The notes under the pieces: model-generated
The model's database searches: none
What the model saw: only the letters and a program-made list of their open reading frames with translations
What the model was told of the DNA's origin: nothing
Part shown: one piece after another, positions 45,507-54,689 of the stretch
Layout: the number at the start of each line of letters is the position of its first letter
How positions within the stretch are numbered: position 1 is the first letter of the stretch
Translations under genes and position numbers: made by a program
Assembly: GCA_963920665.1 (NCBI GenBank)
Contig: OY987264.1
Span: forward strand, 22,052,906-22,116,905
Source: Straminergon stramineum
Lineage: Eukaryota; Streptophyta; Bryopsida; Hypnales; Calliergonaceae
Direction: 5' to 3'
DNA: 64,000 bases

Positions 45507-47101
45507 ACAATAACGCGCATTGTGTTCTGGAAGCGCTGTCGGATTCGCCTTGTTTGCGAGATAGCGTGACTTCGGTTGTGGAAGGTAGCAGCAGCGTGTT
45601 TGTGGCCGATTGTGGTGGTGGCACTGCGTCGGGACAGCAGCAGCAGCAGCAGCAGCGAGGAGGAGGAGGAGAGGGAGGAGGAGGAGGTTCGGCTGCTGGT
45701 GTTAAGGCCGAGGACGCATCGACTGAGGACGCGACGTCGGTGCATGATCACCAATTCGCGGAGTGTTTGAATTTTGTGACGGAGTCCGGGTGCGGCGATG
45801 TAGATGTGTTGGATTTTGACAAGCTGCCGGATGAACTCAGTGGCGAGGTGAGTGGTGTAGGCGGGAGCAGCGCTGGCGTGGGCGAAGACGGGGAGCTCTT
45901 GGAGTCTGTCAACTTTGAGGAGCAGAGTTCCAAGAGCTTAGAGGAGAATTTGGAGCTGCGGGAGCTCAGGGAATTGTTGCAGCACGACGGGGCGAATTCC
46001 GTGCAGGTTGGAGAGGAGGAGGCCTTGTTGTTGGCCAAGGCGGGGAACGTCACGGGGGATGGTGTTTCGGTGTCGGATAGCGGGGGAGAATGTAGCAGCG
46101 GTGATCGGAAGGATAACAATAATCAAACAGTCGTGAGTCCGAAATCGTCATGTAAAATTGGTAGTGCGACGACGACCGCGACGGCGACCACGGCGACCGC
46201 GACCGGGACCGGGACGAAGAAGAAGGCCAAGGTGGATTGGACGCCTGAGCTTCACCGCCGGTTTGTGCACGCGGTGGAGCAGCTCGGCGTGGAGAAAGCG
46301 TTCCCGTCGCGTATCTTGGAGCTCATGGGAGTACAATGTCTGACGCGGCATAACATCGCCAGCCATTTGCAGAAGTATCGGTCTCATCGTCGGCACCTGG
46401 CTGCTCGGGAGGCGGAAGCTGCGTCGTGGACGCATCGGCGGACGTATACGCAAGCGCCGTGGCCGCGAAGCTCGTCACGGCGGGATGGAGCCTTACCTTA
46501 TCTTGTTCCATTGCACACTCCGCATATTCAACCGCGGCCTTCCATAGCCATTCCCGCATTGCAACCAGGGCAACATCATCCGGTCACGTCTACTCCTCTC
46601 AAGGTGTGGGGATATCCTACAGTAGATCATTCCAATGTACATATGTGGCAGCAACCTACCGTGGCGCCTCCGCCCTTTTGGCAAGCTCCTGATGGATCTT
46701 ACTGGCAGCATCCCGCTGCGAGTACTTATGACGGCTTTTCACCTCGTCCTGCTGCTTGTTATCCACATCCCATGCGCGTCCCGTTAGCCGCGGGATCACC
46801 AATGGTAGCGCCAGGCTTTCCGGATGAGAGCTGCTATTACAGTGAAGATCAATTCTCCGCTTCCATGTATCTTTGTAACCAATTGTATGACAGTGACATA
46901 GGACGAGCCGCGGGCGTTGCTGCGTGCAGCAAACCGCCGGAGACGCATTTGTCGAAAGAGGTTTTGGACGCCGCCATTGGAGAAGCGCTCGCTAATCCCT
47001 GGACACCCCCGCCCCTAGGACTGAAGCCACCCTCCATGGAAGGCGTGATTGCGGAGCTGCAGCGGCAAGGCATTAATACCGTGCCTCCTTCCACCTGCTA
47101 G
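45482..47101 (+). CDS. GLK: GOLDEN2-LIKE (GLK) GARP-family transcription factor
   Basis: One uninterrupted frame of 539 residues from ATG 45482; further in-frame ATGs follow at codons 3 and 5. The N-terminal half is acidic and low-complexity (polyQ and Gly runs near residues 55-75). The GARP DNA-binding domain begins about residue 249 with [20 protein letters not shown], continues [20 protein letters not shown] and ends [16 protein letters not shown], followed by the GLK-specific [14 protein letters not shown]. The C-terminal GCT box, about 495-536, reads [20 protein letters not shown] then [17 protein letters not shown]. With both domains this is a true GLK, not a generic GARP protein. Family role: nuclear activator of photosynthesis and chlorophyll-biosynthesis genes, promoting chloroplast development. 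Odd: no introns, whereas angiosperm GLK genes have several; no poly-A remnant is seen downstream. The leader has three uORFs and the upstream region is tandemly duplicated. Confidence 0.95.
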   Translation: MAMDMARLDNNAHCVLEALSDSPCLRDSVTSVVEGSSSVFVADCGGGTASGQQQQQQQRGGGGEGGGGGSAAGVKAEDASTEDATSVHDHQFAECLNFVTESGCGDVDVLDFDKLPDELSGEVSGVGGSSAGVGEDGELLESVNFEEQSSKSLEENLELRELRELLQHDGANSVQVGEEEALLLAKAGNVTGDGVSVSDSGGECSSGDRKDNNNQTVVSPKSSCKIGSATTTATATTATATGTGTKKKAKVDWTPELHRRFVHAVEQLGVEKAFPSRILELMGVQCLTRHNIASHLQKYRSHRRHLAAREAEAASWTHRRTYTQAPWPRSSSRRDGALPYLVPLHTPHIQPRPSIAIPALQPGQHHPVTSTPLKVWGYPTVDHSNVHMWQQPTVAPPPFWQAPDGSYWQHPAASTYDGFSPRPAACYPHPMRVPLAAGSPMVAPGFPDESCYYSEDQFSASMYLCNQLYDSDIGRAAGVAACSKPPETHLSKEVLDAAIGEALANPWTPPPLGLKPPSMEGVIAELQRQGINTVPPSTC

Positions 47102-49013
47102 TCTTCGTCCAGCTCTAGAGAGATGCCATGTAGAAACTTGAAGGATTCCAATGACCGGTGACCCCTGGTGTCGTCGTGCTGGTATTGTCGCTGGTGTTCA
47201 TCCTGAGGAATTTCAATTTGGTGAAAATTCGGTCGCTGCTTCTGTAACAAACGTTAGAGGTCATCGTCGTCATCTTCGTCGTCGTCGGAGATTAGGAGGT
47301 GTATAAGGAGGTTCGCTGTTTTCCAATAAGGCTGTGCGTGTATGCGCAGCCAGAGGATTTTTACATCTTGGAGATTTTTCTTGGAGCGATGATGGTGTCA
47401 GGATGTCACCTTGGATGCTGCAGCATGTAGCCACATTTGTAGTGGAGCTCTACTCAATGCCGTGAAACCAAATTTTATTCTCCTCTCCTCAAACATGTTC
47501 CACACATGTGACTTGAAATTCTCACCCGTGGAGTAACATTCCCATCTGTCTTGATTCACTTCATTTCGCCTAAAACACGGGTATCACTGTCTTGATCCAC
47601 CTTGGTATATGCTTTTCAGCTCCTTAATTCTACTAATTCTCAACAATTGCTTCTCTTGTTGTGGAACTATAGGTGTCTTATCCACTCGTATGGATGGGGT
47701 GCACTTACCAAGGTACGGGGGTTCATTTCCTTCGTACTTCCACTTTCGTGTTGCATGTTTACCAGTGAAGAACTCAAGATTACTGGAAGAGATCATGCTG
47801 TGTTAACTTACTCTCAGGCATTTCATTCACTCACACAGTCACTTACAAACATTCTTTCTCGTTTCTCATCCAGAAGCTTCTCTTCCCACCTCTCTTTCCC
47901 AATGGATGATGTCCTCGTGAGTTTCATTCACAAGTCCTAAGTGTAGAAGTAGTGCTTAGTCTAGCTCGAAATCATTGCTTCTGAGTTGGTAGCAACTCTC
48001 CCCGTCTCGAGTAAATAAACACAACATATCCATTTCTTTGTAGGAAACATGAAGAAAGCAGCAGCAGGGGCTTGAGCGGATAATGCACATGTCATATGAC
48101 GCAGACCAATCCAGTCTTCCATTTGGTTCCATTCCTCGAATAATTAGTTATCATCCTCCCCCCAGCAATGGGAGGGCACGCTTTCCAGCCTTGGACGAGG
48201 CATCTTTAGTGCTCTCATGCGCATGCAAAGCCCAATTGCCGAGCTCAGTCCATTTGCTGTTCCCCATTCCTAGCCCCGAATGGGAGAGGGTCAACAAAGC
48301 TATGAAAATCAAAAGGACCTACAGTTTTGTTGTGGCACTGAATCACCCAGGCGTCAGTGAAAGGGAATAAAAATCTCGTCTTGTGGCAGTAAGTTAATCA
48401 AAGCGAAGAGCCACTGCGAGACTGAATGACTGACAGCTGGAATAAGAAGAAGGAGAAGGAGAAGAACTTTGCGAATATCCTGCGTGAATGGCAAAAAATA
48501 AAGTCTCTCCCTGACTGGTGGGGTAGAAGGTGAGCTCACCTAATTGCCATACCCCCAGTCCCCACCCCCACCTACTGGAGTCATAACATATAGTAGCTAC
48601 CTCCGATTCATTTCAGTGCCGAAATCGAGGGTTGTCATTGGTCTCTTCTTCTTCAAGCACAAATCTTATAACCCGTATGCATTGGTCCCCAAAGCATTTT
48701 AGAACCGAAAGTTGAGTCAGCTCTCTTCACTAATTCAAGTGGCTCATAGTGGTATACAAAAATGGTTGACTTAGATTTTGGTGATGGAATAAAGAAGGGT
48801 GCACATTGGGACGCAATTGGGCAAGGGGTGGGGTGCAATTAGCGGGATACTTACCTTGTTTCCCTAAAGGTGACGGCACCATTTCCAATACTTTAATAAC
48901 ATCAACATAATTGTGGTCAGTAGTATTGATAAATGCAAGAATTTTTAGTGGATTGGAAATAAAGATAGTGACTTTTTGTAGTGCCGGGAATGGCAAAACT
49001 GTTAGAAAACCAA
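47102..49013. other. GLK 3' flank and intergenic DNA
   Basis: The first ~350 bp after the stop keep the GC-richer composition of the gene and probably form the 3' UTR; an aataag motif lies near 47326. From about 47450 on the sequence is of intermediate composition with no recognised exon. No poly-A tract or target-site duplication brackets the GLK gene. Confidence 0.45.
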
Positions 49014-49226
49014 AATGATGAATCTCTGGTCTGAGATGACCCTAAACTACCGGGTGATGGAGGTGAGGTACCAAAAAAACTTCATGGCGTGGTTGTGGGT
49101 TTGATACCTAGCAGCAACAAGTTCCTTATCTTGCGTGAAAACATCCTCTCCTCCTGACAGAACCCCCTATAGTGTGTTTTCTAAACATTCTTGTTTAAAA
49201 AATAAATAAATAAATGATGAATCTCT
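49014..49226 (+). mobile_element. SINE-like retroposon with 14-bp target duplication
   Basis: Perfect direct repeats aatgatgaatctct (49014-49027 and 49213-49226) flank a 185-bp body, 49028-49212. The body ends in an A-rich aaaaaataaataaataaa tail directly before the right repeat, and contains gtgggtttgatacct (about 49093-49107), close to a tRNA-type B box. This combination marks a tRNA-derived SINE on the plus strand. No other copy was recognised in the window. Confidence 0.75.
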
Positions 49227-50907
49227 TAGCAAGTAAGATAAAATCTTTGGTGTGTTGTTTCTTCTTAGCTAAGTGAATTGGGCAAAGAACCTATTCCAAA
49301 GTCACCATAATTGTAAAACTTGGTAGATGCAAGTATGACATTATTACGCAAAGTGAATAAAATAAAAATATATTCAATTAAAAAAATCATGATTTGAATC
49401 TCTAATGAATCCTTTATGTAATTTTGAAGTTCAAATATTAATGACTTTCCAAAACAACACATGTAATTACATACACAAGACCTACATTTTTGAATCACTT
49501 GTGCAACTTCATAAATTTTCTATATCACATGAATTGTTTATGATTGTAGTATTGAAAATAAATGCGTAACATTATTCACCAATAATAGGAAGGTCACTAA
49601 CTCTAACTATGGAAATGATATATACCATTTTTCTTATATTAAATTGGAATACATCCGTTTTATTATATGATGTCATGTATACCCACCCACTTAACTATAC
49701 TAAACAAGGATGCAAATTATAGTGTCTCCTATCCATAGCGAGGGCTCTCATGTCTTCTTGAATGTAAACAAAAGCCCTTTCTTTTTCATTTGTACCCTAT
49801 CATCTCAATAATCTTTGTTAGTTGTTCAATGTATTTTCATACTAGAAGGTAAAATAAGCTCATATCTTCAAAATGTCTACACTCACAAGATAATTAAATA
49901 TAGAACCACTAATTCAAAACAATCAATTGAGCCAAATCCTACTCTGAGGTCTATACTATTATTTGATTTTTTTTATCAATGCGGTTCAGTTATTTTGTGT
50001 AAAATAAATTGTGATTTTTGTGAAACAATCAGCTCGACAATTTTTCTTAACTTTATATGTTATTTTTGAATTGATATTTCCAAGAAATGAACCGTCTCAT
50101 CTTCCACTACTGTAGTTGTCTGTCTCTCTCTCTCTCTCTCTACACTGAACTCAACTAACAAAGCAATCCATGCCTTCCATGGGTGCAAACAAAATGAGCC
50201 CTCACTATAGTTTGATAGTTATCCAATTCAGTGAGATTTTTCTTCTCGATATTGCATGGGAATTAAAAACTCTCACTTGCTCCCAAAACAGAAAAACAAA
50301 ATTCCAAGAGAAAAAAGCTTGCCCCTAAATTAGTACTGCTTTGATATATCCTGTTCGTACATATGACTTCTACCAAAGGTCACACTACTTTATTTTTTAA
50401 GTCAGTACAGACTTGAATCTTCTCTTGGATTTCAAGGCTCTTGGATAGTTGGATACTCTCAAACTTCTGGGGCCCATTTTGAATTTTGGGGCCCATTATG
50501 TATGAATAAGTGAACCCACAGTAATTCCAATGTTTGTTGCATACTCTCAAACCTTTGGACAATTGCCCATTCGGTTTTAAATCGATTATGTATGAAAAAT
50601 TGAACCCACAGTAAGTAAGTAAGATAGCCCACATTAATTCCAGAAAGTTTGGTGTCCACGAACCAATGAGCAATAATAAATCACCGCGAGTGAGTGAGTG
50701 CTACCCACCCTAGGCAGTCACCCACCCGTGCAGGCACCGCCCGCCCGCCCGCCCGGTCCAATTTTCAAAATGAATGATTAGAGAAGACAGCCATTGGGCA
50801 CCCACAGGGTGCTCCATCCTCTCGCCAATCATCTTCCAAAGCATCCCCAAACAAATCAACTCCATGGAAAGGAAAAAAATGCCCATATGATACCCAACCC
50901 AACCTTC
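49227..50907. other. AT-rich intergenic DNA with microsatellites
   Basis: No gene seen. Contains a (tc)n run at about 50121-50141, two diverged copies of a phrase like catactctcaaac..tgggcccat..tgtatgaat/aa..tgaacccacagtaa (50450-50525 and 50535-50615), and a short (gccc)n GC-rich run at 50737-50755. Confidence 0.5.
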
Positions 50908-50976
50908 AAAAAGTATGATTATTCCTCTATCAATGGAAATTGTTCATGTGTTTCAAAAAAAAAAAAAGTATGATTA
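50908..50976 (+). mobile_element. Very short retroposed insertion, plus orientation
   Basis: Direct repeats aaaaagtatgatta (50908-50921 and 50963-50976) flank about 41 bp reading ctatcaatggaaattgttca, then tgtgtttc and an A run. The sequence matches the 3' end of the insertion at 53678-53833, so this looks like an extremely 5'-truncated copy of the same element. Confidence 0.6.
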
Positions 50977-51539
50977 AAAAAATAAATCAATTCAACTTTT
51001 GAATAAAGAATGGAGAAAAATCTGAGAGGAAATGGAGGAATAATTACAGTCGAAATACAGACGGACTGGCTTGAGAAAATTGTGGATCCAAAAAATGATC
51101 CATTTCCGATTTAGCTCAGCTGTCCCTACACACCCGCCCCATCAGCAGCAGCAGCAATGACTGGCGGACTTCTCTATCCAGTAGCCTTTGGATTTTTCCA
51201 TAGCCCGGGACACATTTGCACCACAACTTTTCTGGAGGGCTATGATGGGCCACTGTAGAAGTGAAGTGAAGTTAGCAGAAAAAAAGATGATGGACCGCTT
51301 CGTCACTTGGAGTCTTCTGTCACTTGGCCGTGTTGGAATTGGCCGAGCAATCTGCGGCCCACTGCAGGCAACTTGTTGGCGGACTCACTTGGGTCTCCGA
51401 CTTCTGCTGCCAAATGGGATCCTGCCAGTAGGGGACATCATAAGGAAAAAACGCTTTTCAACGGAAAAGGACAGTGGGTTATTGGTGCAACTGGGAGTCG
51501 AATTAAAACAGTCGGAAATGGGTGCGAGTGCGAGTGAGA

Positions 51540-52000
51540 GAGAGATAGCTTTTTCTTCGATTAAATCTAAATTCTTGCGAGGGTTCCGTCAGCGGTATCT
51601 GACGCACTTGAGTCCCAGTAATAAAATGTGTGAAGGGAGAGAGACATAAGTTAGGAAGAGAGCTTTTTTTTTGCAATAAAATTAAAGTTTTGCGAGTTCT
51701 TTTGTTTTTTCTTCTTGAAACACATGGACAATTTCCATTGATAAAGGAATCTTGCGAGGTTTTCGTCAGACGCAGTGGAGTCCCGGTAATATCATTTGTG
51801 AAGGGAGAGAGCGAGCTTTTCCTGCAATTAAATCAAAAATCTTGCGAGGCTTTCGTCGGCGATTTCTGACGCAGTTGAGTCGCGGTGTTATCATTTGTGA
51901 AGGGAGAGAGAGAAAGAGAGAGCTTTTCCTGCAATTAAATCAAAAATCTTGCGAGGTTTTCGTCAGCTGTTTCTGAGTCCCAGTGATATCATTTGGGAAC
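51540..52000. repeat. Minisatellite, ~105-bp units
   Basis: Units containing gcttttcctgcaattaaatc, cttgcgaggttttcgtcag, ctgacgcagttgagtc and atcatttgtgaagggagag recur. The ttgcgag anchors lie at about 51574, 51690 (duplicated at 51752 by an insertion), 51842 and 51949. Open frames that cross it merely translate the repeat. Confidence 0.7.
51690..51758 (-). mobile_element. Short retroposed insertion inside the minisatellite, minus orientation
   Basis: One minisatellite unit is split by about 55 bp (51697-51751) reading, on the minus strand, tatcaatggaaattgtccat, then gtgtttcaagaag and an A-rich tail. ttgcgag flanks it on both sides (51690-51696 and 51752-51758), consistent with a target duplication of repeat-unit sequence. 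Confidence 0.5.
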
Positions 52001-52266
52001 TAGGTTGCGGGAACTGATGAGACTGATCAACTATTGGAAATTGAGAGATAGCTAACAACAAATGGGAATTGAGACAAAGCAAAAGACTTTGAAATTGTGA
52101 CAAAGCAAAGTACAAGAAGGCTAATCGCTCTCAGTCGCTCTCAGTTGGGTCTTTGCTCATGGTATAGGAGGCGACCCCTTCCCGATCACCCCCCATTTCT
52201 GCCGTGTAGACTATTGTTCTTTCCGATCAGGTAGTCAGGAGTGGTAGTCAGGAGTGGTGATTAATT

Positions 52267-52564
52267 ATGGCACAGTTCCTAATGTAGTTGTGGCACATTA
52301 TGATTGGCTACATTACTGTCAGCATTGCAACTAGTCCTTGGTCAATTTTGCAACCAGCCCTTGGTTGGAAATAGGAAAATTTATATGACCAATATGAGTC
52401 GAACAAAATCTTGAGCTATAAAATTTGTAGTAATTATGTTTTGAGAATTAAAATTATGAAAAAATATGGAATCTTCCCAACTCTATTTCTGTACAGTAGA
52501 AAATTTCTCTACTCAAGAATCCCACGCTCCATATATGCCTAATTGCCTAAGTGGTTGGAAATGG
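52267..52564 (+). repeat. Dispersed repeat family, copy B
   Basis: Starts ggcacagttcc and follows the same order as 27452-27744, including ttgtggcacattatgattgg, caaccagcccttggttggaa and gcctaagtggttggaaatgg. More diverged from copy A in its second half. Confidence 0.65.
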
Positions 52565-53305
52565 ATCATATGCCTTATTGAATGAATTGCCTTGACTTCA
52601 AAGAAAAAGAAGAAGTAGAACTGGAATTTGGGACAAAGCAAAAAAGAATTTGGGGGCATTCTGCCTTTGCGATGTAAGTTTTTTTCTTGCAATGAAACCG
52701 CCTTTTCTCTCAAATAATTAAAAAGAGATATATAGTGTCCTTTGTTTGACATCGAAAATTGCAAAAGTAGAAAACTGGAGATTGGAGACGCCATCTTTTG
52801 CTCAGCGACACTGTCGCTTGACTGTTGTTCCTTTTAGACAGTGAAATAATAAAAGCTTTCCACTTGATTTGTGTCGTAAAGATAAAGAAAAAAGAAAAAA
52901 CAAGAAGGGCTAATACCAATAGGGAATTCAATAGGGAATTGAGACAAAGTTAACAAATATCGGAAATTGAAAAACAATATTTGGAAATAGAGACAAGCAA
53001 TTGAAATTTTGGGTAGGTTCCTGCGAAGTCAATTCTAAACGGATCTTTTTTTAATTTCTGACACAAGGTGTGGACATGTACTTCCTTGTCCAGGAAATAA
53101 TGATGTTTTCCAATTGGGCGTCCTGATCAAAAATTATTTCCCTTGTCAGAGTATATAATTTTATTTTCCAATCCCGTACCTAGATAAAAAAAAAAGTTGG
53201 GCAAGGCGGGCAGCTTAGGAGGTTAACGTGCTTTTTGCTTTGTCTCAATTTCGAATTTTATGCTCGTCTCAATTTCAAACTATTTGCTTGTCAATATCGG
53301 CTCAA

Positions 53306-53562
53306 ATTGCAGCTCTTGGTTGGAAATAAGAAGGTATGTATAACCAATATGGATAGAGCAGAATCTTCAGCCAAAATTTTTATAGTAATTATGTTTTGAC
53401 AAATCAAAATCTGAAAAATTATGAAAATCTTATGAACTCTATTTTTTTATTTTCTTGAAACACATGGATTATGAGCTCTATTTCTGCACATGGGAAAATT
53501 TCCTACTGTTGAAATCTCCCTTGCGAATATGTGTATATGCTTAAGTAGTCAGAAATGGGTTG
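53306..53562 (+). repeat. Dispersed repeat family, copy C
   Basis: 5'-truncated relative to copies A and B: starts at agctcttggttggaaataag, continues cagaatcttcagcc, cttatgaactctattt, ctgttgaaatctcccttg and ends cttaagtagtcagaaatggg. It carries an extra 25 bp plus a duplicated target (53431-53483) absent from copy A. Confidence 0.65.
53431..53483 (-). mobile_element. 25-bp retroposed tail inserted in repeat copy C
   Basis: tatgaactctattt (53431-53444) and tatgagctctattt (53470-53483) flank 25 bp that, on the minus strand, read atccatgtgtttcaag plus an A-rich tail. Copy A (27452-27744) has the uninterrupted target with a single tatgaactctatttctgc, so the empty site is visible within the window. 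Confidence 0.6.
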
Positions 53563-53662
53563 TGTCCTGTAACGCCAATCGGAAATTAGAAGATAATAAC
53601 TGGAAATTGAGACAAGTAACCTGAAACAGAAATTGTAGCGACTGCAATTAGAACTCAAAAAA

Positions 53663-53848
53663 GAGTTATAACATTTTTTTTTTTTTCTAGAAACATGGAC
53701 AATTTCCATTGATAAGGGAAACCATACAGCGAACCAGAGGGCAAGCCCTCGGTGGAATTTTTTGTTAAGATCTAACTAATTCTCCAATTTTTTCATTTCA
53801 AAATGGATAAACCAAAAGCAAATACCAGCTGACGAGTTATAACATTTT
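53663..53848 (-). mobile_element. SINE/LINE-tail retroposon with 15-bp target duplication
   Basis: Perfect direct repeats gagttataacatttt (53663-53677 and 53834-53848) flank 156 bp (53678-53833). Read on the minus strand the body ends ttatcaatggaaattgtcca, tgtttctag and a long A tail, and has a ctctggttcgctg segment that could be a B-box remnant. This is the longest member here of the family whose 3' tails also occur at 50922, 51697 and 53445. Confidence 0.72.
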
Positions 53849-54689
53849 CAGTGCAGTGGAGACGAAGGACTTTTCTATTCACAAGAAAACGAAAAACCAT
53901 GATACCAGAAACTAGAGAGAATAAACAAAAGGATTTGGGCAAAAGAATTCGTATGTTCAGATTTTATTTCATACAGGAAAATCACTGAAAAAAAGGCGAG
54001 CTGACAGAGCGCCAAGCTTGCATCCAAACCCTTGATATATCGAATGGATTTGAAAAAACAGAAAGAGGAAAAGAAAAGAAAAGTAGCCAAGGGTTACTCC
54101 GGTCTCCCAACTAAAGGTCTTCTCCTATGTATAACTACAGCAGTTCCAACTACTCTGAAACAAAAACCTTTGGATATCGGTTTTCGCAAAAATGACCGTG
54201 ATGAAAATCACCTGTTAAGATGACTACCAATCAGCTGACTTATCACGGAAAAAAAAGATCCTCTCACAGAAGAAAGTTGCAGGCAGACCCGCATTTGGGA
54301 CATCCCCCTGAAACATCTAATGCTGAAGTAGGGTCTTCAAAAAAAAGGGGGAACTGGCTGCAGGTGGACAGAAGAAAAGACCTCAAAACCTTGGTGTAGC
54401 ACGGGAGCATTTTCCATGGCGTTAAATATTGACAAGCACAGAAAACCAAAACTGCGCTGAAAATAAAGCTCCTCTGTAGACGACGACGACGGTCGTGGTG
54501 CTGTAGTAAAGTAGTAGAAGCCATGCACCGTCACGTGCAGGAACGGAAAGTAGTGTCCATTTCTCTGATGAAGGTAGACCTGTGATGTTTTAAAAAAAAA
54601 TAATCTTGTGAGTCATGTGATAGCTATCATGTGGAAAATCTCGTTTGTACGCGCACTTGGTCGGTCCATAAAAACTGTCCCAACCATGC

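Larger units (their letters stand above)
52001..54600. other. Repeat-rich intergenic DNA
   Basis: No gene recognised. Beyond the specific repeats listed, the motif aaattgagacaaag and variants recurs irregularly (about 52068, 52095, 52625, 52940, 52985, 53610) and in inverted form near 53240-53275. The part from about 54240 to 54690 probably includes the 3' UTR of the bHLH gene. Confidence 0.45.

Noticed and set aside
45503..46119. Minus-strand Ser/Pro-rich frames under GLK
   Set aside because: Complement of the Glu/Gly-rich GLK N-terminus; compositional artefact.
48083..48370. 95-codon frame downstream of GLK
   Set aside because: No conserved features and no splice sites; composition is not distinctly coding.
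51188..51976. Several overlapping open frames of 74-153 codons
   Set aside because: They translate a minisatellite and adjacent low-complexity DNA, start mostly at non-ATG codons and contain no domain.
54032..54223. 63-codon Lys-rich frame
   Set aside because: No motif, start codon not ATG-supported by context, and lies in the 3' flank of the bHLH gene.
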